Source: Paenibacillus polysaccharolyticus (GTDB lineage: Bacteria; Bacillota; Bacilli; Paenibacillales; Paenibacillaceae). From it: 64,000 bases of DNA. Of this stretch, positions 17,882 to 28,300 are shown piece by piece. The position numbers and the translations under genes are program-made. The stretch covers positions 1-64,000 of the forward strand of contig NZ_FMVM01000012.1 of NCBI RefSeq assembly GCF_900102085.1. Reading direction: 5' to 3'. The notes under the pieces are model-generated. The model saw only the letters and a list, made by a program, of their open reading frames with translations. It was not told the origin of the DNA and did not search any database. Numbering within the stretch: position 1 is the first letter of the stretch; each line of letters starts with the position of its first letter.

Positions 17882-18283
17882 CTATCTAACCGTCAAACCT
17901 GTTACCTCAATGGTGAATCCCGAAGGTACAGAGCCCGGATTAATAATTTCAAAATGAAAATGAGCATTGCCATCCTTATCTTCATATGGGATATCTACAT
18001 TATCGTATATACCATCAACATAATTTCCCGTACTATACTCTGTTGTATTAAAATAAATAATGTGAGCTTCTTCCTTGTTCGCCCGGTTCAAAATATGCAG
18101 CTCCACATTGGTTTCCTGAGTGGGAATGACACGTACGGTCTTGATCAGAAAACGTGGGCTTTTCATAGGAATAGACACCTGAACTGCCGCTCCTTCACCA
18201 TCCATCTCCTCAATAACATAAGATAATTCAACTGGTTTAAAAGCTTCCTTTATCTCCTGTAACACTTGCCATGTTTTGTTCAT
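17882..18283 (-). CDS. Small beta-rich tail-tip protein
   Basis: 133-aa protein, start MNKTWQVLQEIKEAFKPVEL, mostly beta strands and with no membrane segment. The ATG overlaps the stop of the preceding gene (ATGA) and has AGGAGG at good spacing. Family not recognised; its place inside the fibre operon suggests a structural or adaptor protein of the fibre or tip. Confidence 0.6.
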   Translation of the reverse strand: MNKTWQVLQEIKEAFKPVELSYVIEEMDGEGAAVQVSIPMKSPRFLIKTVRVIPTQETNVELHILNRANKEEAHIIYFNTTEYSTGNYVDGIYDNVDIPYEDKDGNAHFHFEIINPGSVPSGFTIEVTGLTVR

Positions 18284-19119
18284 CGTAAGGACCTCCTTCG
18301 AACAGGGATATACGTAGCAGGATACCTTCGTGGAGGTATATGATTGGAGACTTCTGGATCAGACATATTCCCAGGTTGACCTGAAAAATGTCCTTTTAAA
18401 GTCATCGAATCATTTCCCTGGGTATGCTTTAAAATATACTGCATGACTATATCACCAGAAGAGGCTAGGGTTCTTTGTCCAGAGATAAAGGAACGTATAA
18501 TCCCACCTGCTACTCGTCTGGAGGGTAGCACAACCTCCGTCACAACCTTCCAACTGCCGTTCCCCCGTTGGGTTAGAGTACCAGAGTAATCCTCAGCACT
18601 GATTCTTCCTGTGTATCTACTTCCCGGTTTGTTGTGTAGAGGAAGGTAGCCTATATTGTTATATAAACTAAGTTCATGACTGTGGCTTATGATTACACCA
18701 TGTGTATCTGTCGGCATGAAACGTCCTTTGTACAACTGCGGAAGATCTTCTTGATCATATCCCCAAATGGAATAGATATGTTGTTCTGACGTGGTGCTTG
18801 AATTCCGATGGTGTAATTCGCCCGTCCTGAACCAATGCTGAACACCCGCCAATCTTAATTGCCCTGATGTACCTGCACTTTTGCTTGTATACAATGACAA
18901 ATCTTGTGTTTTGTTTGTTTGATATTGCCCCTGATTATACTCGTAACGTATACCTGTATACTTTTCTCTCCCCGCCATCTCGGGAATATAGGTACTGCTT
19001 GTTATGGTTCTGTTGGAATAATATAAACTGCTAACGTATGTATAGAGCACTCCAGTATTTCGCTTTTTTATTGCTCGTTGAGGCGTATATATGGATTGTT
19101 CTGTCCCTGCTGCGGCCAT
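18280..19119 (-). CDS. Hypothetical fibre-region protein rich in Tyr, Thr, Ser, Gly
   Basis: 279-aa protein with low-complexity beta-rich composition and repeated short motifs such as YTxxxAG/YxSNRTI, the content expected of a fibrous beta-solenoid or shaft. It starts MAAAGTEQSIYTPQRAIKKR, lies 13 bases after the 263-aa gene and overlaps the following one. No enzyme motif seen. Role as a fibre component is inferred from neighbours. Confidence 0.55.
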   Translation of the reverse strand: MAAAGTEQSIYTPQRAIKKRNTGVLYTYVSSLYYSNRTITSSTYIPEMAGREKYTGIRYEYNQGQYQTNKTQDLSLYTSKSAGTSGQLRLAGVQHWFRTGELHHRNSSTTSEQHIYSIWGYDQEDLPQLYKGRFMPTDTHGVIISHSHELSLYNNIGYLPLHNKPGSRYTGRISAEDYSGTLTQRGNGSWKVVTEVVLPSRRVAGGIIRSFISGQRTLASSGDIVMQYILKHTQGNDSMTLKGHFSGQPGNMSDPEVSNHIPPRRYPATYIPVRRRSLR

Positions 19120-19132
19120 AATCCCCCTCCTC

Positions 19133-19924
19133 TTACTGCATCAATACAGCTACCGTGTTACCCGGAAGGAAGCTTGAACCACCTGTAGTCAATGAATATA
19201 CTTTGTACGTTTTGTTACTCACCGTGATTTCATCCCCATGACTCACTCCTGCAGCTGGTGCAAAGTAAATATCATGCAGCTCACCTCGTGGTCCCTCCGC
19301 GTTATTGGCCATGATACAAGGTGAAAGATGATACAGCCCCCCCCAACCCGGGTTGGTTGGTACCATGGCTGCATACGACTTATACACGTTGTTAGTCTGG
19401 ATGTTATCCAGATCTTTAACGGTGCGAATTCCATTAAACCCCAGATAACTTACACCGATCCCTTGGGCACCTGAATGATTTTCCTGAGAATAACGATACA
19501 TCAGACCGAAATATCCCAGATTGGATATCCCCGTTACCGAGTTCACATCCCCTGCCATCCACATGATCACACGATCTGCGGTCACGGATACTTGATAATC
19601 TGTTAACAAATTGGAGTCAACTACCGCTGTATGACAGTAAAAATTTCTGGTGCTAAACATCTTCCCATCGGGAATGCTACCGTCCGCCAGAGCGACATCC
19701 TCTGCTACAGTCACTGTAATGTAGTTACCGTTAGCATCTTTGGTGTTGCCTTTTTCGAATTTGATAAACAACTTATCTTTACCAGTCGATCCGGCAGATT
19801 TAATCACTAAACTATCGGAAGTTTCGAAATAGATAGACCAGGGCGAGGATGCAATTCCCTTAAAGCCATTGACTAAAGCTTGAAATAACAGATTCATTTT
19901 GACCTTACCGCTAAAAAATGACAT
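19133..19924 (-). CDS. Fibre-tip paralogue, EGxRG family (263 aa)
   Basis: One of five related island proteins. Shared marks are the segment YHLSPxxMxxxxEGPRGELHDI near the C-terminus, an upstream LGYFGLMYRY-like strand, and a last strand ending in VAVLMQ. The paralogues at 19940, 20881, 35763 and 36924 have the same order of motifs. Probably beta-sandwich heads that bind a surface ligand or decorate the tip. A phage-family name is not claimed. Confidence 0.65.
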   Translation of the reverse strand: MSFFSGKVKMNLLFQALVNGFKGIASSPWSIYFETSDSLVIKSAGSTGKDKLFIKFEKGNTKDANGNYITVTVAEDVALADGSIPDGKMFSTRNFYCHTAVVDSNLLTDYQVSVTADRVIMWMAGDVNSVTGISNLGYFGLMYRYSQENHSGAQGIGVSYLGFNGIRTVKDLDNIQTNNVYKSYAAMVPTNPGWGGLYHLSPCIMANNAEGPRGELHDIYFAPAAGVSHGDEITVSNKTYKVYSLTTGGSSFLPGNTVAVLMQ

Positions 19925-19939
19925 ATGTACCCATCCTCC

Positions 19940-20881
19940 TTAAATTTTAAATAGAATAACGCGTTGCCCACCCATAACGTTGTTGCTGCCAAAGAAACAA
20001 GGGACACTATAACGTGCGTTGCCTAGCGAGGTATACCAAAGAGTATAATTCCCGTTATAAGGCATAGGTTGATCTACCACATGAAATACATAGTATTTGT
20101 TTTCGCCAAGGTCCAAGATTGATCCATCTGGGTGTTGTGAGGCATCTTTAAAACATGCTGTATGCACATCTGCAAACTGTCCTCTTACCCCTTCAGACGG
20201 GTTAAATACCATGAATGGATTTACGTAATACCTCCCCCCTACGCCAGGAGACGTAAGTTGAGCATCTGTTGTAAAATTGTAATATTCATACTTCGTTCCA
20301 TTACGAGATTTTCTTACAATACCACGACCTACATTGTAGTCTCCATACGTGGCAGAGTTAGCATTGCTTATATTTGAAGGCATATGTGTGAAAATTCCAA
20401 CAAAATCGTTAGCAATGGCTGGATCTTCTTGCTCAAGGGGATTTAGTCTGCCCATGTATATTCTTATTGGATAAGCATAAGTAGTGTTATTTTGATATTC
20501 ACCATGAACGAAAATACCATTAATCGTAGTAAAAACGGTCCACTTGTAAGTTGTATTGGTATTATTTGCACCCGATGTAAATGGTGTATCTGTCATCTGC
20601 TTATCTGGAGAATCCAGATGTACATCAGCTTTTGGTGTGGAGTTGTTTAATATTCCCCAGCGAATTGTAGCTCCGTTACCACTCTGAATTGCCACAGTGA
20701 AAGCAAGACTTCGATCCATTAAATTTGTAAAAACGACATTGCCCCAATTACCCCCTCCGGTCACTGCAGCTGTTGCGTATTTCTTCACTTCCCACCATGC
20801 ATCTCCACTCATTTGTGCTTCCACATTGTTGGCAAATTCAGTTATGGTACTTACCCAAGAGTATCGTTTAGGTACTGCCAT
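19940..20881 (-). CDS. Fibre-tip paralogue, EGxRG family (313 aa)
   Basis: 313-aa member of the five-protein set. It shows FVGIFTHMPSN, YYVNPFMVFNPSEGVRGQF and KDASQHPDGSILDLGENKYY, then FGSNNVMGGQRVILFKI as final strand. Closest to the 353-aa gene just upstream, with which it shares the KDASxxPDGS(I/M)xDL block, so this pair is a recent tandem duplication. Start ATG 20881 after GGAGGTGTC; it overlaps the previous stop by one base. Confidence 0.65.
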   Translation of the reverse strand: MAVPKRYSWVSTITEFANNVEAQMSGDAWWEVKKYATAAVTGGGNWGNVVFTNLMDRSLAFTVAIQSGNGATIRWGILNNSTPKADVHLDSPDKQMTDTPFTSGANNTNTTYKWTVFTTINGIFVHGEYQNNTTYAYPIRIYMGRLNPLEQEDPAIANDFVGIFTHMPSNISNANSATYGDYNVGRGIVRKSRNGTKYEYYNFTTDAQLTSPGVGGRYYVNPFMVFNPSEGVRGQFADVHTACFKDASQHPDGSILDLGENKYYVFHVVDQPMPYNGNYTLWYTSLGNARYSVPCFFGSNNVMGGQRVILFKI

Positions 20882-21942
20882 TAATTAGACACCTCCGTTG
20901 GTAGTTCAAATAAAATTGCTCTTTGCCCGTCTCCCAGCAAAGTATTGCTGTCAAAGAAGTAGGGCTGGATATATCGAGTTTGACCTGAGATATCTATCCA
21001 GTATTTATAGTTTGTTGGTTGTTGCTGATCATTGACATGGAATACATGATATCTCTTGCCTTCCAAGTCAATCATCGAACCATCGGGATATGATCTGGCA
21101 TCTTTGAACACAACTGATTTCATCTGTTGAAACTCTCCTCTAACTCCTTCTTTGGGTTGATAAACATACCATGGAGATATGAAATATCTATTCCCTGCAC
21201 CTGGGGAGGTCGCTTGGGCGCTGGTGCAAAAGTTATAAAGTTCATATTTTTTATTGTTGCGTGACGTCTTCACAACTCCCCTGCCAACATTAAAGAGACT
21301 ATTATTTGTCCACTCACTACTACTTTCAACGGGAGCATGAGAGAAGATACCAATAAAACCACCTTCGACAGCAGGGTCTTCTTTATCATGCGTTAAAAGT
21401 TTCCCCATATAGAGTCTAAAAGGATAGGCATAACCCAGATTGTTCGTTGCCTCTCCAAAGATAAAGATAGATTCTTTCATTGGAAATATAGTCCATTTAT
21501 ACGAAATGTTATAATTATTACTGGAGCCAGTAGCACTAGTACTAAAAGGAACATTTGTATATTCACCCATATTTAACGCTATATCAGGATAAGGTGCATT
21601 GCCATTCGTTGATCTATTCAACCCACACTTTAATTGATAACCTTGTATATAACTGGAACCAGAAGAGTTATATTGATATGGGAGATTTAAACACAAAGAA
21701 AAAAATAATGAATCATTATTGACATTTTCAATGGAAACAGCTCCTTGAGGAGAAGAATACGTCTGATTTCTGTTGTTGTATGCCCTAGGTTGCGAGTTGG
21801 GATCATCTGGGAAATAAGTCACTTTCCAATTTGGATCTACGTACGGGAAAGTATTCATTTCTCTTGCTAAATTACTTAAGAAACTCGTTACTGAACTTGT
21901 AAACTCATACCTTCTGAACCCCTGAACCACTGTTGCTGTCAT
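20881..21942 (-). CDS. Fibre-tip paralogue, EGxRG family (353 aa)
   Basis: 353-aa member of the set, with FIGIFSHAPVE, YFISPWYVYQPKEGVRGEF, KDARSYPDGSMIDLEGKRY and FFDSNTLLGDGQRAILFEL. It matches its neighbour at 19940 in motif order. Presence of several versions in one operon suggests hetero-oligomeric tips or alternative binding specificities (inference). GGAGGTGGC lies just before the ATG. Confidence 0.65.
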   Translation of the reverse strand: MTATVVQGFRRYEFTSSVTSFLSNLAREMNTFPYVDPNWKVTYFPDDPNSQPRAYNNRNQTYSSPQGAVSIENVNNDSLFFSLCLNLPYQYNSSGSSYIQGYQLKCGLNRSTNGNAPYPDIALNMGEYTNVPFSTSATGSSNNYNISYKWTIFPMKESIFIFGEATNNLGYAYPFRLYMGKLLTHDKEDPAVEGGFIGIFSHAPVESSSEWTNNSLFNVGRGVVKTSRNNKKYELYNFCTSAQATSPGAGNRYFISPWYVYQPKEGVRGEFQQMKSVVFKDARSYPDGSMIDLEGKRYHVFHVNDQQQPTNYKYWIDISGQTRYIQPYFFDSNTLLGDGQRAILFELPTEVSN

Positions 21943-21954
21943 ACTGCCACCTCC

Positions 21955-22302
21955 TTAGATGCCATATCGTACTTTCAGATCCTGAAGCATAGACTCTTTC
22001 ATCGCGATCAAAAATATAGTCCGAATCTGCATCTGGCGTTCTTTTTCCTGTCGTTCCAGATCTTGATCAATCTGCTCTTGGCTGACTTCTTCACTAATAT
22101 TAAGAGAAGTCACATCACCCAATGCATCAAACATTCCAATGTACTGTTGCCCAATACCGTCGAAAATGATATCGCTGCTCAGCATAAACTTCAGTAACTC
22201 TACCTCTTCATCAGAGACAGGTGTCTCGCTTGTACCTACCATTTTGTCAAACAACGGACGAAAGCCCGTTTTGATTTGGGTCATGGAGAAATGCGTTTGC
22301 AT
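21955..22302 (-). CDS. Hypothetical small protein of the fibre operon
   Basis: 115-aa mostly helical protein (MQTHFSMTQIKTGFRPLFDK). The C-terminal half EEVSQEQIDQDLERQEKERQ is a charged helix. The start at ATG 22302 has AGGAGG nine bases upstream. It lies between the coiled-coil fibre gene and the EGxRG paralogues. Perhaps an assembly chaperone or linker; no family recognised. Confidence 0.55.
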   Translation of the reverse strand: MQTHFSMTQIKTGFRPLFDKMVGTSETPVSDEEVELLKFMLSSDIIFDGIGQQYIGMFDALGDVTSLNISEEVSQEQIDQDLERQEKERQMQIRTIFLIAMKESMLQDLKVRYGI

Positions 22303-22304
22303 TC

Positions 22305-24080
22305 TCACACACCTCCTTTTCTTTTTTGGACACGCAGAATATTTCCTTGCGAATCATAGACATATTTTTTGATTAATTTCGCTCCATTGCATTCCACACT
22401 CTCGGTGTCTACACTACCGTCCGGATTGTAAGTATACTCCAAAATTTTAATAATAGATGTATTTTCATCGTTGTTATACGTCGTTTCTTTGGTGATCAAA
22501 CCACTTTCTGCATCGTATTCATATACAATATCCTGCTCTTCCATATCTTCAAGCATGGTTAAACGTTGTTTGATTGAACGATCGTCATACACATTGCTGC
22601 CTTGCAAGTAAAAGTACATCGCTCCATTATTGGATTTTCGTATAATCCTGCCATCTTCACGTTCGTACTTTATCGTCTTGATCTGTCCATCACTTTCGGT
22701 GATCAATTCCTCAGCAAGATTGCCCTGCTCATCATATCGATAATCGACAACCCGGTTGATACCACCCTTGATCTTTTCACGGCTAATTCTACCCGATCCA
22801 TCATATTCGTACTCTGATGTAGTTGATGTGTTGATGATCGAACCACGACTAAGCAAAGTCACACGTGAATCCACAGGAACATCATAGAGAAAGCGAATTT
22901 CGGTATCTGTATATTCAATATAATCCTCGCCCGGGGTTACCCTGATGCCGTCGAGAAGTACTTCTACACCATCAGAGCCGATGCTGTACTTGGGACACTG
23001 AAAACTCCGTTGCTCTGAAGACCTAATATCGGGTGGATATTCTATTCGAAATACGGATTGATTCTCCACCGTTCCTCTGGATGCAGCTAGTTCCAGCTTG
23101 GATTGCATATGGTTCAGACGATCAGGCAGCTTGTCGAACATAACACCATTATTGTCCGTTCTGGAATCCAACACTTCAATCTGCGTTTCACTCAACTTGT
23201 CAACCTGTGTATATAAATCCTTGGTGTGATCGATCCATGTGTTTACTTCATCGTCCAATGTACCCAGCCGAGATTCCGCTTCTGTCATTCGGGTTCGGAG
23301 TTCTTGAACATCTCCGGTAGACACCGTTTTGGTCAAATAATAACGATAATCCGTCACATACACGGTATCTGCCGTCGCACCTGTTGTAACCGCCCCCAGA
23401 ATCATGGCATCATCCGGCTCATCTGAACTTTTCAGATGTACAAATGTTCCGTCAGCTTTTAGAAATATATAATATCTTGAATCCGTTTCAGCAAGAAAGG
23501 AATAGTTAGAGTCCTCTTTGTGAACAATTGTGCTGTTGATGCTTGCGTACCCACCGTTGAACTGAAGCTGAAGCTGACCACTCGTTTGCATCTTCACTTC
23601 TTTTATTGCTAGATCAGATAAAGGTGTTGTTTTCAGATCATCAATAGACGTTTCAAGCTGCTCAATCACTTCGTGCAGTGACTCCCGTTTTCCACGTGCC
23701 TCATCGATCTCGATTTCCACTTGAGATAAACGATTATCTTGCTCTTTTACATCTGTGTGTATTTCGATTACGGCCTGTTCATTCTTTCCCAATCTGGACT
23801 TCAGGTCTTCAAGTAATATTCCCTGATTAAGCACCTTAGGCTCCAGCACTGCTAGACGAGATTTTTGACCTTCCAAAACGGAGTCATTCTCTTCACCTAC
23901 ACGTTCCATCTCGTCTAAACGTTCGGGAAGATTAGCGTAATTACTTCGGGCTTCCTCCAGTTCAGCAAGATGTTCATCAATCTCCTGGTGGGATCGGGTC
24001 CCTTTGTTCAGTAAACTATTGTGATCTAGTAGCTTTCCTACGTTCGTCCCTGAACTTGTCCCCTTAAACCGGACAGACAT
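22305..24080 (-). CDS. Coiled-coil fibre shaft protein with YD-like C-terminus
   Basis: 591 aa. Residues about 25-155 form a long heptad-repeat coiled coil (LDEMERVGEENDSVLEGQKS, LEDLKSRLGKNEQAVIEIHT). A beta domain follows (LPDLAIKEVKMQTSGQLQL region), then a second coil near 265-315, a beta domain with VLLDGIRVTPGEDYIEY, and a C-terminal array of YD-like motifs (YEYDGSGRI, YRYDEQGNL, YNPDGSV, YVYDSQGNI). This is the architecture of a trimeric phage fibre with an RHS-like tip. ATG 24080 follows GGAGGTGAG. First gene of an eight-gene CGTATA unit. Confidence 0.75.
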   Translation of the reverse strand: MSVRFKGTSSGTNVGKLLDHNSLLNKGTRSHQEIDEHLAELEEARSNYANLPERLDEMERVGEENDSVLEGQKSRLAVLEPKVLNQGILLEDLKSRLGKNEQAVIEIHTDVKEQDNRLSQVEIEIDEARGKRESLHEVIEQLETSIDDLKTTPLSDLAIKEVKMQTSGQLQLQFNGGYASINSTIVHKEDSNYSFLAETDSRYYIFLKADGTFVHLKSSDEPDDAMILGAVTTGATADTVYVTDYRYYLTKTVSTGDVQELRTRMTEAESRLGTLDDEVNTWIDHTKDLYTQVDKLSETQIEVLDSRTDNNGVMFDKLPDRLNHMQSKLELAASRGTVENQSVFRIEYPPDIRSSEQRSFQCPKYSIGSDGVEVLLDGIRVTPGEDYIEYTDTEIRFLYDVPVDSRVTLLSRGSIINTSTTSEYEYDGSGRISREKIKGGINRVVDYRYDEQGNLAEELITESDGQIKTIKYEREDGRIIRKSNNGAMYFYLQGSNVYDDRSIKQRLTMLEDMEEQDIVYEYDAESGLITKETTYNNDENTSIIKILEYTYNPDGSVDTESVECNGAKLIKKYVYDSQGNILRVQKRKGGV

Positions 24081-24111
24081 ATTCTCACCTCCACTCAACC
24101 CCTAGTTAGTC

Positions 24112-24138
24112 TATACGTGATCGGAAGTTCAAAGTTAA
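24112..24138 (-). promoter_or_regulatory. CGTATA-class promoter of the fibre operon
   Basis: TTAACT-N15-CGTATAGAC on the minus strand, 32 bases before the fibre gene and directly after the stop of the 381-aa gene. Confidence 0.75.
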
Positions 24139-24141
24139 ACA

Positions 24142-25287
24142 TCATATGTAAGTAGAAGACACTTTGATTCCGAATGTGACTTGGGCCTCATAATTGGTTG
24201 TTGTATCGAGTCGTTCGACTTGGGCCCAAAAATAAAACGGTTGTTCAGGCATAATTTCAGTCGCATTGACTTGCATACTCCATGCACCTGGTTCACCCTT
24301 TACATCCGGTGCCAACCGTACTGCATTCTCATATTGATCTCCACGATAAGGCGTTAGCTCAAAATGTACATTTTTAAACACACCATGTTTCAATGTATTT
24401 TGGGCGATGAATAGCACATTTTCGGTGACGGATTGACCAGAGGACATGTATCCTAGAAAACGTTCCTGATTATCCTGCAATCGCACGTCGACATACTCCC
24501 CCGTACTGGTGAACTCACGGTAGTAGAGATCTACTCTAGGTTGAAAGTAATAGGTATCTCCACCAAATACGTTCCACTGATCCGACGTTTCAAACCGGTT
24601 GTTTTCCGGTAAAACTACACAGAAGCTGCCCAATAAAGGATAACCATATCTCTGGAGATCAAACGAAACGGAAGTATTCCCGTACTTACATACCTTGTTC
24701 TCAAGCAACTTATTCGAAGCATCTCGAAGCTCCACCTGATAGTCCTGTTTCAAATTATCAATCGTAACCCTAGAACCCCTCTGTATTCTGATGTAATTGA
24801 TGATCAAAGGCTCTCCTTCAGAGCCCGTTTCGAGGAAAAGACCAATCTTCGGCACAGAAGAGATCACCTCCTGATTACCGATGAATCTCCAGATCTTGCC
24901 GTCTTCAGACCAGTACGCGGAATACACATGAAAACTCCGTACCAACCGAATCCATGGATACGTTCTGGCTATCCCTTTCTCTGAATCAAAGTACTCTTCC
25001 AGCTTTACGATGTTATCATCGTCCACATAAACTATAATGCCACCGGTATCACCTGATGTCGTGGGGTTATATTCATTTTGAATATCCATCACAAATTCTT
25101 CGATGCCGGTCAACGTGGAAAAGAACATATATAACGGCGAATCTCCGTGCTTCAGTTCCAACGCTCCCTTTTCGATACTATAGCGATCCGGATCGTCCGA
25201 TAGCACTTCCCATCCCAAGTGAAGGTTGGATTCACTAAAATGATCTTCATAAATCAAGCCCGTTTGTTGCTTTCTCAAAATCCCCAT
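24142..25287 (-). CDS. Tail-tip protein with concanavalin-like domain
   Basis: 381 aa. The first 190 residues resemble a concanavalin A-like glucanase or DUF1349 sandwich (YEDHFSESNLHLGWEVL, GGIIVYVDDDNIVKLEEY, WSEDGKIWRFIG, IGLFLETGSEGEP, then a final strand). Such domains often bind glycans. The C-terminal half is a separate beta-rich region ending in a QVTFGIKV strand. Start ATG 25287 follows AAAGGAGG. It lies 16 bases after the 1550-aa gene and is in its transcription unit. Confidence 0.65.
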   Translation of the reverse strand: MGILRKQQTGLIYEDHFSESNLHLGWEVLSDDPDRYSIEKGALELKHGDSPLYMFFSTLTGIEEFVMDIQNEYNPTTSGDTGGIIVYVDDDNIVKLEEYFDSEKGIARTYPWIRLVRSFHVYSAYWSEDGKIWRFIGNQEVISSVPKIGLFLETGSEGEPLIINYIRIQRGSRVTIDNLKQDYQVELRDASNKLLENKVCKYGNTSVSFDLQRYGYPLLGSFCVVLPENNRFETSDQWNVFGGDTYYFQPRVDLYYREFTSTGEYVDVRLQDNQERFLGYMSSGQSVTENVLFIAQNTLKHGVFKNVHFELTPYRGDQYENAVRLAPDVKGEPGAWSMQVNATEIMPEQPFYFWAQVERLDTTTNYEAQVTFGIKVSSTYI

Positions 25288-25303
25288 GGTCAACCTCCTT
25301 TCA

Positions 25304-28300
25304 TTACGTAAACAGCCATATCCGCTTGCCGATCACGCACATTTTAGGTCTTGATTTCCACACCTCAAGTAAACATTTAATCAACGCTTCTACACACTGA
25401 TCTCCACCGCCACCTTCACAATATGGAATAACATAGACGTCATCGCATATCCAGTTGGTTAGCTCCATCCAGTCCAGATTGGCATACTCATAACTACGCG
25501 TCCCTTCTTCCTGCATGGAAGTAAACACCCATTTGAACTCATGTTTCCCTTTGGGTACCGGATGTGAAAACGTATAGTACCCACCTTCCTGAGTAAAGGT
25601 TTGAATTAAAGTATTGTCGATGAAGAAATCCAGCTGACAATCAAAAGGTTCGGGCACCCATATCCATCTTTCATAAGCTTTAAAGTCGTGCAGTCTAAAG
25701 GTAGTCAGATACGGCTTGCCGGTCACTTGACTGATCTTTCCCCGCTGATCCGTTGTAATTTCCACCTTATATTTGCTAAAGGGTTTTGGCGCCAAATCAT
25801 ATAGTTCAAAACCATGATAACCATCACCATAATACTTTTCATTCAAAAGCACTTTTCCATCTTCTCTGGTGATTTTCACCTGCATGTTACTGTTATCGCA
25901 GCCTCCCATCCAGACTTCTTGATTTTCCCATACTTCGAAATGCGTAATCTCAGCCCAAGATGGATCGACTTTGTCTATATCATCTATTCTCAGTTGGCCG
26001 CCCCATATCATAGCACCATCTCCGGGACATCCTTGTACAAAACGAACACGTACCTCATATTTTCTTTTTTCATTCGAAGTATTCTCTAACTCAATTGAAA
26101 TAATTTTGTCATCTTCGTTCTTCACATCTTGGGAATTGAGAAATCTTCCTTCTTCGAAAGTCTCAATCACGATTTTAGTTCCATTGCATAAATTATGGTT
26201 ATTTCTGTACAATCGAATAACGTCTAACCATGCATGGCTACCACCATCTGGAACAGTAACTTCCGGAGCTGGAGGATTCCATGTTTCTTCGCTTGGATGT
26301 GGGGACTGGCTTTTGTAATATATGTTCCCTTTTGCATCTACACAATATGGATCCCATTCTTCAGTAAAGCTACCACTACTAAGTGTGAATCCCCCAGCAT
26401 CAAGACCGCTAGCTCCAGTCAAACTCTGGTTTTTATTTAGTGTGTACGTTACTTTATATTCATTCCCTGGTTTGAGTTCAGGAGGTTCAATATATTTTTC
26501 TGTTTTCCCATTTCCAACTTTAACTCTAATTGGAGTGAACTTTTTACCAGTCGTTATATTTTTCCATTGAACGTCTACAAAAGATGAATTATCCCGCGCA
26601 ATTGTAGCCAGATCGCTTCCATTAATTCCATTAAGATCTGTAGTTTGAATTCGTAAATTTTTTATGGATGCATGATACGGTATTTGGTTTTTATCTTGAT
26701 CTTTGTCATCGTTGGTATCTGTAAGTCCAATACATATGGTGTAGTAACCAGGTTCTTTAACATCTATATCATCTTTAAAATATTCAGAGTCTTTCCAGTG
26801 TGCATCTTTTATTTCCCAATATTTAATTTTCCCGTTTTTATAGCCAAAGTTCTTAGACTCATCTAAAATTACTTTTCCGCCTTTAGACTCCTCTTGTCTC
26901 CCTTTGTAAAAATAAACTCGGAATCTAGCTGTTTGCGTTTTTAAGTTCTCGTCATATAAATAACACATGTAATTGAAAGTTATTCTAAACGAGCGATCAC
27001 AGTAAAATTCTGCGTAAACTTTTTTTGTATGCACGCTTTTGAAATCCGAGCTCGGCGTTCCTGGACTGGTATTAAAAACATCCATTGAAAAATCTGAACT
27101 TCTAGACTTAGCATATGAAACTGATTTATCGTCATTCCGAAAAATAGATTTGTTAAGCATTCTTAATCCACGCACTTTTATTTTCTCTACAGGATATACG
27201 GTAAGCAATTCGGAAAAATCTACTTTTCCAACTTTCGGAACAGTGAAACTGCGCACAATCGATTTTTTATTTTTCATAACACCCAAGGCATGTGCGTTAC
27301 CTGACGCAAAGTAAACTTTTCCTTCATTGTTTGCTTTCCACCAAGCAGAACTTCCCGATTTTCCTGAATAATTTTTTTGACCATAAGGTATATAGTGAGT
27401 TTTAAATCCCCCAGGGTAACATTTCTCTCCATATGGATTTGGAGTAGTCTGTCTATTTATTGAACTTTCTTCTGAAGAATATCCTAAATTGCTCTCAGAC
27501 TCACTTGTACTACTCTTGCTTGGTTTGTATGCTTTACCATCTCGGTATCTCCAGCGGAAATGATGATTTCCCGGAGGTAGTGGGTACATACAATCGGTTC
27601 CTTTTTGATCATCTGAACGGCTTCCTGTCCATACAGAGATACCATCGATTTGAAGCTCAAGTTTCTCCCCCGGATCAAATTGCCCTCCATATTGCCAACA
27701 GATGTAACCCGAATTTTCCATATGGGCTTCGAAATCACATATAAACTCCTGATTATGTCCCTGTGCCCACATGACCCCATCGCCACTCGTGACTTCTTTC
27801 CAAACCCAATTGCCCGTAAACTTCAGTTCTTTTTTATATTTGCCCTCATCGTTAAATAACTCTTCGAAAACATTAAAATCCCTCGTTTCACCAGATACCG
27901 GATTGTATGAGGAGTCCATTGCAGGATAAATTCGCATATGCTCTTGAATTGTAAATTTAGCACCAGGGTTCAATTCAGCATTATATATAATCGTATCTCC
28001 AGATTTTTCTGTTCTAGCTCCAGCATCTGTCACATCCCAGCCTCGCGTTACATCAACATATGACCCCAAGGTAGTCGAGGTACGATAGGTATTCCCAGTA
28101 TTGTTTCCATAGGTGAACAACTTCTCAATCTGATGTATATAAGGCTCCTCTGTCAATCTATCTCGGATGTAGAACTGTATAATGTTCGAACCTTGTTCTA
28201 GGGGGATACGAATCTGCTCACCATGACCCTGCATTGTTGTATAGTGCTCCAACATGCCGTTTACCGTGACCTCAAATGCTTCTGTGACTCTCAATTGATG